From Chryseobacterium indologenes (lineage in GTDB: Bacteria > Bacteroidota > Bacteroidia > Flavobacteriales > Weeksellaceae), in contig NZ_CP018786.1 of the NCBI RefSeq assembly GCF_002025665.1, forward strand, positions 4,774,001 through 4,838,000: 64,000 bases of DNA, given 5' to 3'. The notes under the pieces were generated by a model, which was not told where the DNA came from, did no database searches, and was given only the letters and a program-made list of their open reading frames with translations. Numbering within the stretch: the stretch's first letter is position 1; every line of letters starts with the position of its first letter. The position numbers were made by a program, and so were the translations under genes. Of this stretch, positions 43,909-50,662 are shown piece by piece.

Positions 43909-44227
43909 GAGATTATAAATACGTCGAAAGACCTATTAAAAACTATAGAAATGGAAGATTTTGGTCCTTTTAGGATTTAAAATCTTCCATTTTTTTGTTT
44001 AGAACGTTTCTATTTTAATATAGTTACGTTTTTTTTTCGATAAAATCAGGAAAATAAATTCTAATTTTTCTTAAATTGAAAGTTATAAAATCTATTGATT
44101 TTAAAGCCTAAAACAACCTATTTATGGATTATAGGAACGTTTTTTGATGTACAAAAGAGTAATTTTTCTTTTTCATCCAATAGAAAAAGAAGCTTTAACG
44201 GAAAAAAGAACAAAACTAAAATACGAT
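43909..44227. other. 319-bp AT-rich gap between the two aconitase genes
   Basis: It contains the acnB terminator and AT-rich sequence with a GAACGTTT/GGAACGTTTT direct repeat (about 44002 and 44132). An in-frame ATG at 44144 is present but judged not to be the acn start. Nothing else was recognised. Confidence 0.6.
43951..43990 (+). terminator. Intrinsic terminator of acnB
   Basis: A 12-bp perfect stem (ATGGAAGATTTT with AAAATCTTCCAT), 16-nt loop, then a T-run. Confidence 0.88.
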
Positions 44228-46495
44228 ATGACTTTTGATATTGATATGATCAAAAAGGTGTACGAGCGTTACCCGGAAAGAATTGCTGCGGCAAGACAAA
44301 TCGTGGGAAAACCTCTTACCCTTTCAGAAAAAATTCTTTACACCCACCTTTGGGAAGGAAATGCTACACAATCATATGAACGAGGAAACTCTTATGTAGA
44401 CTTCGCACCAGACAGAGTAGCAATGCAGGATGCCACAGCACAGATGGCTCTTTTACAATTCATGCAGGCAGGAAAAGCTAAAGTAGCGGTTCCTTCTACT
44501 GCTCATGCGGATCACCTGATCCAGGCGAAAGTAGGTGCAGACAAAGATTTACAGGAAGGTATCAACAAAAATTCCGAGGTATTCAACTTCCTGAGTTCTG
44601 TATGTGATAAATACGGAATCGGGTTCTGGAAACCGGGAGCAGGTATCATTCACCAGGTTGTATTGGAAAATTATGCCTTCCCTGGAGGAATGATGATCGG
44701 TACCGATTCTCACACAGTAAACGCAGGAGGATTAGGAATGGTAGCAATCGGTGTAGGTGGTGCTGATGCGGTAGACGTAATGGCAGGAATGGCCTGGGAG
44801 CTTAAAATGCCTAAACTTATCGGGGTAAAATTAACCGGTAAAATGAATGGATGGACCTCTGCAAAAGATGTGATCTTAAAAGTAGCAGGAATCCTTACTG
44901 TAAAAGGAGGTACAGGATGTATCGTAGAATATTTCGGTGAAGGTGCTGAATCTCTTTCCGCAACCGGTAAAGGGACTATCTGTAACATGGGTGCTGAAAT
45001 CGGAGCTACAACTTCTACTTTCGGATATGATGATTCAATGAGAAGATATCTTTCCGCTACAGGAAGACAGGATGTAGTAAATGCTGCTGATACAATTGCA
45101 GAACACTTAACAGGTGATGCTGAGGTATATGCTAACCCTGAACAATATTTTGATCAATTAATAGAAATCAACCTTTCTGAGCTGACTCCTCACTTAAACG
45201 GACCTTTCACTCCAGATTTAGCGACTCCAGTTGCTGAATTCAGAGCTAAAGCTGAAGCTAACGGATGGCCTTTAGAAGTTGAATGGGCGCTTATCGGTTC
45301 TTGTACCAACTCTTCTTATGAAGATTTATCAAGAGCTGCTTCCATTGTAGAGGATGCGGTATCAAAAGGGGTAAAACCTAAAGCAATCCTTGGAATCAAC
45401 CCTGGTTCTGAGCAAGTGAAGTTCACAGCAGAAAGAGATGGTTTCTTAGATTCTTTCAGAAAATTTGAAAATGCAAGAATCTTTACCAATGCTTGTGGAC
45501 CATGTATCGGGCAATGGGACAGAGAAGGTGCGGAAAAAGGAGAGAAAAACTCTATCATCCACTCTTTCAACCGAAATTTCGCGAAAAGAGCAGATGGTAA
45601 CCCGAATACCCACGCATTTGTAGCTTCTCCAGAAATGGTAGCTGCTGTAGCAATCTCTGGTAGACTGGACTTCAACCCAATTACGGATACTTTAACTAAC
45701 GAATCAGGTGAACAGGTAAAACTTAACGAGCCTAAAGGTTTCGAACTTCCTGCAAAAGGATTTGCGGTAGACGATAACGGATACCAGGCCCCTTCAGAAG
45801 ATGGTTCCAGTGTTGTTGTCAACGTAAGCCCTACTTCAGACAGACTTCAGTTATTAGAAGAATTCCCGGCTTGGGATGGTAAAAATATTGAAGGTGCTAA
45901 AGTATTGATCAAAGCTTTCGGAAAATGTACTACCGACCACATTTCAATGGCTGGACCATGGTTGAAATACAGAGGTCACTTAGACAATATTTCAAACAAC
46001 ATGTTGATTGGAGCTGTAAATGCTTACAACATGGAAACCAATAAAGTTAAAAACGAATTAACCGGTGAATACGGTGAAGTTCCGGCTGTACAAAGAGCTT
46101 ACAAAGCAGCAGGCGTTCCAACCATCGTTGTAGGAGACCAGAACTATGGTGAAGGTTCTTCAAGAGAGCACGCTGCAATGGAGCCTAGACACCTTGGTGT
46201 AAAAGCGGTATTGGTAAAATCATTCGCGAGAATCCACGAAACGAACCTTAAAAAACAAGGGATGTTGGGAATCACTTTCGCTAATGAAGCTGACTATGAT
46301 AAAATCCTGGAAGATGACACAGTTAACTTCTTAGATCTTGATCAGTTTGCTCCGGGAAAACAATTGACTTTAGAATTCGTTCATGCTGACGGAACTAAAG
46401 ATATCATTATGGCCAACCATACTTACAACGATCAGCAAATTGATTGGTTTAAGGCTGGTTCAGCGCTAAACCTGATCAAACAACAGGAAAAATAA
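44228..46495 (+). CDS. Aconitate hydratase, mitochondrial-type (single polypeptide, AcnA-like)
   Basis: A 755-residue aconitase of the eukaryotic mitochondrial type. I start it at ATG 44228 (MTFDIDMIKKVYERYP), which gives the standard family length; an upstream ATG at 44144 adds 28 residues of non-homologous sequence. The three Fe-S cysteines are C359 (GSCTNSS), C423 and C426 (ACGPCIG), matching the pig enzyme within a residue or two. It lies 319 bp downstream of acnB on the same strand, with its own terminator. Two non-homologous-layout aconitases side by side suggest redundancy under different iron or oxidative conditions. Confidence 0.95.
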   Translation: MTFDIDMIKKVYERYPERIAAARQIVGKPLTLSEKILYTHLWEGNATQSYERGNSYVDFAPDRVAMQDATAQMALLQFMQAGKAKVAVPSTAHADHLIQAKVGADKDLQEGINKNSEVFNFLSSVCDKYGIGFWKPGAGIIHQVVLENYAFPGGMMIGTDSHTVNAGGLGMVAIGVGGADAVDVMAGMAWELKMPKLIGVKLTGKMNGWTSAKDVILKVAGILTVKGGTGCIVEYFGEGAESLSATGKGTICNMGAEIGATTSTFGYDDSMRRYLSATGRQDVVNAADTIAEHLTGDAEVYANPEQYFDQLIEINLSELTPHLNGPFTPDLATPVAEFRAKAEANGWPLEVEWALIGSCTNSSYEDLSRAASIVEDAVSKGVKPKAILGINPGSEQVKFTAERDGFLDSFRKFENARIFTNACGPCIGQWDREGAEKGEKNSIIHSFNRNFAKRADGNPNTHAFVASPEMVAAVAISGRLDFNPITDTLTNESGEQVKLNEPKGFELPAKGFAVDDNGYQAPSEDGSSVVVNVSPTSDRLQLLEEFPAWDGKNIEGAKVLIKAFGKCTTDHISMAGPWLKYRGHLDNISNNMLIGAVNAYNMETNKVKNELTGEYGEVPAVQRAYKAAGVPTIVVGDQNYGEGSSREHAAMEPRHLGVKAVLVKSFARIHETNLKKQGMLGITFANEADYDKILEDDTVNFLDLDQFAPGKQLTLEFVHADGTKDIIMANHTYNDQQIDWFKAGSALNLIKQQEK

Positions 46496-46523
46496 GATGA
46501 ATTGTTAGATTAATTAATAGAAA

Positions 46524-46545
46524 GGCGGCTTCAATTGAAGTCGTC
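46524..46545 (+). terminator. Terminator after the second aconitase
   Basis: Stem GGCGGCTTCAA with TTGAAGTCGTC (two wobble pairs), tiny loop, followed by TTTTT. Confidence 0.7.
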
Positions 46546-46581
46546 TTTTTTATTATCACACCAAAAATCACTGCTAATCAA

Positions 46582-46643
46582 TTCAATAGGAGCGGACTTT
46601 AGTCCGCATTAAAATTATAAAATACATCTGGCTTTAGCCAAAA
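46582..46643 (-). repeat. Two-hairpin dispersed repeat, copy C
   Basis: Minus strand: TTTTGGCTAAAGCCA (first hairpin, perfect), an AT-rich spacer with TTTTAA, GCGGACT-AA-AGTCCGC (second hairpin, 7-bp perfect), then TCCTATTGAA. The second stem is a different sequence from copy B but still fully paired, the clearest compensatory evidence in the family. Confidence 0.85.
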
Positions 46644-46652
46644 CTTACAATT

Positions 46653-46979
46653 TTACTTTAATCTATCCAGAAGACCTGCTCTATAACTTTCTCCAATAGG
46701 AATTTCGTACCCGGGAAAGTTCACTTTTTTAGCACCAATACTTTTAATTTTATCCAAATTGACAATAAAGAACTTATGAATACGTACAAACCTCTCAGAA
46801 AGCTGAATTTCCATTGATTTAAGTGTATCCAGAACAATAAATTCCTCATTTTCCGTCCGGATATTGACATAGTCTTTGATACTTTCAACGTACAAAATCT
46901 CATTAAAATCAATACGATGTCTTTGCCCTGAGGATTTCACAAAGAAATATGTATTTTCCCCCTGAGGAAAAGAAAACCG
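46653..46979 (-). pseudogene. LytTR DNA-binding domain remnant of a response regulator
   Basis: An open frame of about 108 codons encodes a LytTR domain only (YFFVKS..., then EILYVESIKDYVNI and FVRIHKFFIVNL). The receiver domain that should precede it is absent, there is no ATG before the upstream in-frame stop at 46980-46982 (only a GTG at 46940), and a foreign sequence begins there. LytTR regulators of this type are normally about 240 residues. This is most easily read as a gene that lost its 5' half. A short stand-alone LytTR protein from the GTG is possible but less likely. Confidence 0.72.
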
Positions 46980-47009
46980 TTAAGACTTTATGCTATTTGT
47001 CAACTACTG

Positions 47010-47303
47010 CACAATCTTCCCTCGAGAGACGGCTCCGCTTCCATCAAAGGCAGAGCAAGTTTTGATGCGGGTGTAAAAATGAGTTTTGCGGAAAAAGCCC
47101 TTCAGGTCAATCTTTCTGTAAGCGATATTTTCAGACAGTCCGGATTGAAGGCTGATATGTATTTTACCGATAATACACAATCTTTCGACAACTATTGGGA
47201 TGCCAGAAGAATGACCCTCAGCATCACCTATAATTTTGGAAATCAGAAAGTAAAATCGAATAAAAGAGCTATCAATTTTGAAGAAAAAGATCGAGCACAA
47301 TAA
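47010..47303 (+). pseudogene. C-terminal remnant of an outer-membrane beta-barrel (TonB-receptor-like) gene
   Basis: Plus-strand codons from about 47010 encode barrel-like sequence: HNLPSRDGSASI, FDAGVKMSF, KALQVNLSVSDIF and MTLSITYNF. This is the last 95 or so residues of an OMP_b-brl_3-type receptor such as the 50663 gene (compare its NRLTLSVFANDIF). The remaining about 600 residues and the plug domain are missing, and the left end runs into the remnant of a LytTR regulator. So two genes that faced away from each other both lost their 5' ends; one internal deletion explains both. Confidence 0.68.
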
Positions 47304-47360
47304 CTGCAAAAAACTAAACTCAGGGAATTTTTCCTGAGAGACCATCAACATATATAAAAA

Positions 47361-47381
47361 AACAGAGCGTATAACTCTGTT
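47361..47381. terminator. Bidirectional terminator between the receptor remnant and the receptor gene at 47404
   Basis: A 7-bp stem AACAGAG with CTCTGTT, 7-nt loop, flanked by A and T runs. Confidence 0.75.
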
Positions 47382-47403
47382 TTTTTATTTAAGTAACTAA
47401 TAT

Positions 47404-50148
47404 TTAGAACCTGAATTCAATTCTTGCAAACAAGAATCTTCCTCCTATACCGTACTGGGACACCTGTCTGGAATACACAAATTGATTATCAGCGGTTAAT
47501 GAGCTTATATTGGGACTCTTAGAAGGCAGAATATTCAGAATGTTATTGCTCCCGATGGTTGCTGAAATATTTTTATTAAAATCATATCCTACAGATAAAT
47601 CTGTTATCAAACGGTTATTAAGGACGAAATGCTCTGTACTTCCCGTTACTCCATCAAAATTAGCATCTAAAACATCTGCATCTGTCACTTTACCAAAGAA
47701 TGAATTACGCAGCAGGAAAGTAAAACCGGAAACTCTTAACGTATTGGATAAGGTAGCTTTTACACGCGGTACAGCTTCTTCAAAATATACTCTATTAGGC
47801 TCTGAGAAATAATTATCGATCTGACTTACCAATTTAGGTGATACATGGATATCTCCAATTCTTTTGGTCTGATTAAGGTTAAGTCCAAAATTATTTTCCA
47901 AAGAAACTCCTGATGAGATTTTTGAGTTCTGAGAAATGGTAATATCCAACCCTTTTGTCTGAGAGTCCACCGCATTGGCAAAAAAGTTGGCAGCGCTAGC
48001 TCTTGCCAGATCAAACGCATCCTGAAGAACTGCCTGATCCGAACCTGGAGTAAAATTACCATCAGGACGGAAAAACAGATCTGTCAGCACTACTCTATCC
48101 TTAATCTTTATTAAATAAGCATCTGCTGTGAAAGTCAGGCTTAATGCCGGAATCTTCCATGTAATTCCTGTACTGTAGGATTGTGAGGTTTCCTGTTTCA
48201 ATTTTGGAATACCCAATGCCTGTGCTGCTTCAGAATTATTTCTAAAAGTACCAACCTGTGTAGTTTTTCCCTGCTGAATCAGTGTAGAAGTTGAACTATA
48301 ATAAATTTGGGCTAAAGAAGGAGCTCTAAATCCTGTAGAAACAGCACCTCTCCAGTTCAGATTAGAAGCCAGCTTTACATTGGTTGCCAGTTTATAATTG
48401 AATGTAGATCCGAAGTCTGAATAATTCTCATATCGTAATGCCCCTTCCAGCAGCCAGCCGTCGGTAACTTCCAGCTCTGCATCAGCATAAGCAGCAATAC
48501 TGTTTCTATTTCCTGAAACGGCATTTTCCGGACTAAAGCCTGGAAAAACCTGTGCTCCGGCTGGCCTTATAGATCCGAAGAAGTCGGTTACTTTTTCATT
48601 TTCAGGAGTTTTAGCAGTTACTAAACGCCCATAGATATCGTAAGAAGCGTAAGAATTTTCTTTTCCTGCATTCACTTTATAATTTTCGTGTCGGTATTCA
48701 GCTCCGAATGCAACATTTAATCCTTTCAGCACATCATACTTTTTGGAGAAATCAAGGTTGACAGTATTTTGTGAAAACTCAGATCCTCCGGCATCAAAAG
48801 TTCTTGGAGATCCGTCTGTAAGCGATGTATTAAATGTATTTACAACCCCAAAACCAAAGGTATTTTTCCCAAATGTATTACTGAAATCCACATTCCAGCC
48901 ATTCCATTTTCCTTTAATTCCGGCAGCAAGAGAATAATCATTTACAGTTGCTTCAATCTGAGGGAGATATCCATTGGGAGTCACTGCATTGATATTTCTT
49001 TCAGTATTCGGCAGCCTGTAAAATCCTCCGGCATTTCCAAGACGGTAACTATAACCACCAAATGAGTAGAATTTCCAATCATCATTCACAGGAATTTCAG
49101 AGTTGAAAAATAGCTGCCCGGCTTGTAATTTAGACTGTCCGGCTCTCAAACTGAAATCTTTTCTCTCTAATCCTCTGTAATTAAGCTCCTGGGATGTAAA
49201 ATCTTTACCTAATAATTTTTGAAGATCGGAAATGCTGTTGGCTCCTGAAATTTGAGATTGAAAATCAGTTCCGAAATAATTTACCTTGACTGCATATTGT
49301 TTAATGGTACTAATAATCTGTTGAGTGTTTGACGTATTCGTAATATTTTTATACAAACCATCGATATTAATACCATCCTGCAATGCTCTGTAATTAATTG
49401 CATTATAAGCATTGAAAATATCACCTTCTCTTACTCCGGCTCTGGAATAGGGATCACGATATTGTGTAGAACCTGTAATATTAATAAATCCTGTTTTTCC
49501 TATTTTAGCTCCATAATTGAGATCTACGGAAATAGTCTGTCCATCTACTCCACCGGAGAAATTATTGGCAACGGAGGAAGCGTATCCACCTAAAAATACC
49601 TGTCCCGAAAGTCCCAGCCTTTTTTTCAACCCAAGGTTAACGACTCCTGCAATGGCATCAGAACCATATTGAGCGGAAGCACCGTCTCTTAAAACCTCAA
49701 TTTTTTCTAAAGCAAATGCCGGAATAGCATTTAGATCAGTTCCTACAGATCCTCTTCCCGGTGTAAGGGTAACATTAATCAATGAAGACTGATATCTTCT
49801 TTTTCCATTGAGTAAAACCAAAACCTGATCCGGGCCCAACCCTCTTAAAAGAGCAGGATCTACAAAATCAGTTCCATCATTAACGGTGTGTGAGGTGGAT
49901 GAAAACGAAGGGACAATATAATTTAAAGCCTGACTGATATTGTTAGTGGGGCTTTGTTTTAAAATTTTTGATATGTTAATAATATCTACCGGAACAGGCG
50001 TATCTGTCAGTGATCTTCCTGAGCCTCTTGAACCAAGGATGACTACATCATCTATTTTTTTTGATTGTAAAGTATCCGTCTGGGCGTAGTAAAATGTAGA
50101 AATAAGCGCAATAGAAGGAACAAATATTTTTGTTTTGAAATTATGCAT
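47404..50148 (-). CDS. TonB-dependent receptor with SAM-like/cysteine-leader control
   Basis: A 914-residue outer-membrane receptor. The signal peptide (ALISTFYYAQ) is followed by a plug domain with RGLGPDQVLVLLNGKRR, EKIEVLRDGASAQYGSDAIAGVVNL and a long barrel with a terminal aromatic. This plug subfamily is widespread in Bacteroidota; the substrate is not known. The leader is unusual: a compact S-box-like RNA about 330-390 nt upstream and a 14-codon ORF ending in four cysteines about 125 nt upstream of the ATG. Together they suggest transport of a sulfur compound such as methionine, cystine or a sulfonate. That is inference from regulation only. Confidence 0.85.
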   Translation of the reverse strand: MHNFKTKIFVPSIALISTFYYAQTDTLQSKKIDDVVILGSRGSGRSLTDTPVPVDIINISKILKQSPTNNISQALNYIVPSFSSTSHTVNDGTDFVDPALLRGLGPDQVLVLLNGKRRYQSSLINVTLTPGRGSVGTDLNAIPAFALEKIEVLRDGASAQYGSDAIAGVVNLGLKKRLGLSGQVFLGGYASSVANNFSGGVDGQTISVDLNYGAKIGKTGFINITGSTQYRDPYSRAGVREGDIFNAYNAINYRALQDGINIDGLYKNITNTSNTQQIISTIKQYAVKVNYFGTDFQSQISGANSISDLQKLLGKDFTSQELNYRGLERKDFSLRAGQSKLQAGQLFFNSEIPVNDDWKFYSFGGYSYRLGNAGGFYRLPNTERNINAVTPNGYLPQIEATVNDYSLAAGIKGKWNGWNVDFSNTFGKNTFGFGVVNTFNTSLTDGSPRTFDAGGSEFSQNTVNLDFSKKYDVLKGLNVAFGAEYRHENYKVNAGKENSYASYDIYGRLVTAKTPENEKVTDFFGSIRPAGAQVFPGFSPENAVSGNRNSIAAYADAELEVTDGWLLEGALRYENYSDFGSTFNYKLATNVKLASNLNWRGAVSTGFRAPSLAQIYYSSTSTLIQQGKTTQVGTFRNNSEAAQALGIPKLKQETSQSYSTGITWKIPALSLTFTADAYLIKIKDRVVLTDLFFRPDGNFTPGSDQAVLQDAFDLARASAANFFANAVDSQTKGLDITISQNSKISSGVSLENNFGLNLNQTKRIGDIHVSPKLVSQIDNYFSEPNRVYFEEAVPRVKATLSNTLRVSGFTFLLRNSFFGKVTDADVLDANFDGVTGSTEHFVLNNRLITDLSVGYDFNKNISATIGSNNILNILPSKSPNISSLTADNQFVYSRQVSQYGIGGRFLFARIEFRF

Positions 50149-50273
50149 GTTGTTTGTTGTTACTTTTTGTTATTAAAAAATTGTTTTTGAGCAATACAAG
50201 TCCTGTAACCCTAAAATGTAAGGTTACCATTGATGTTCGGAATGTTTGTATTATTTTTTAGAAATAGAAAATG

Positions 50274-50318
50274 CTAGCAGCAACAACACATGCGCATATA
50301 GAAATGGCATGAAAACAT
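50274..50318 (-). CDS. 14-residue cysteine-rich leader ORF (MFSCHFYMRMCCCC)
   Basis: ATG at 50318, stop TAG at 50274-50276; codons read M-F-S-C-H-F-Y-M-R-M-C-C-C-C. The four consecutive cysteine codons sit directly before the stop, which is how attenuation leader peptides are built so that ribosomes stall when charged tRNA-Cys is scarce. A second frame here also starts with ATG (50310) but reads hydrophobic residues, so the cysteine frame is chosen for its pattern. It lies 125 nt upstream of the TonB-receptor ATG, after the S-box-like RNA. Cysteine-responsive leader ORFs are described in mycobacteria; I do not know a described flavobacterial one. Not proven translated. Confidence 0.6.
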   Translation of the reverse strand: MFSCHFYMRMCCCC

Positions 50319-50474
50319 ATCAGAATAATGAAGACTCACTTCATGATCTGAAGAATAAAAAATTACTGATGGAATGTGATTTCCCTTGTCTTTAAACATT
50401 GATTTTAACTTTAAAACAAAAATTCAAGATGGGGATAATGATAGAATGATAAACATTTTTTCCGGAAGATCCGG

Positions 50475-50539
50475 CTTATCGATTGCAGCACCTTGCTTGT
50501 TTTTGCAGGTTGCTATCCCATCTAGAGATTCTTGATAAT
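50475..50539 (-). promoter_or_regulatory. Compact S-box (SAM-I)-like RNA element, possibly a new variant
   Basis: Minus strand: TTATCAAGA (P1 5' strand), short stem ATCTC-TAGAT-GGGAT in place of the long P2, the S-box core TAGCAACC, P3 (ACCTGC with GCAAGGT, one bulged A), GGTGCT, then AATCGATAAG closing P1 (TTATC/GATAA). The usual P4 and the P2 kink-turn are absent. The P2 loop GAT can pair with ATC of the P3/P1 junction, as the SAM-I pseudoknot does. A TATCTTTG -7 box lies just upstream. It precedes a TonB receptor. Confidence 0.6.
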
Positions 50540-50546
50540 TACCTGG

Positions 50547-50554
50547 CAAAGATA
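50547..50554 (-). promoter_or_regulatory. -7 promoter element for the receptor leader
   Basis: TATCTTTG on the minus strand fits TAnnTTTG and places the transcript start within about 10 nt of the S-box-like element. No clear -33 TTG is visible. Confidence 0.5.
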
Positions 50555-50662
50555 TAATTATTTCATAAATAAAAAAAAAATTCAGCCTAAATTTTCGATT
50601 TTCAACATTTTACCGTAACAAATTCTGTTTTTCAGCGTCTAACCGGATATCATTAAAACATT

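Larger units (their letters stand above)
50149..50662. other. 514-bp divergent leader region
   Basis: Between two divergent receptor genes. On the minus strand it holds a -7 box, a compact S-box-like element, a 14-codon cysteine-rich ORF, and a hairpin GTAACC/GGTTAC (about 50211-50232) downstream of the ORF that could be an attenuator. The right 60 bp presumably contain the promoter for the plus-strand receptor at 50663; I saw no strong match. Confidence 0.75.

Noticed and set aside
44144..44227. Longer aconitase start at ATG 44144
   Set aside because: The added 28 residues are basic and unlike the family; ATG 44228 gives the standard 755 residues.
46653..46940. Functional short LytTR regulator from GTG 46940
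   Set aside because: No ATG or upstream receiver domain, and the frame is cut by a stop at the junction with foreign barrel sequence; a remnant is simpler.
50475..50539. Cobalamin riboswitch as explanation of the receptor leader
   Set aside because: No B12-box (GCCACTG-type) sequence; the AGCAACC/GGTGCT pattern points to the S-box family instead.
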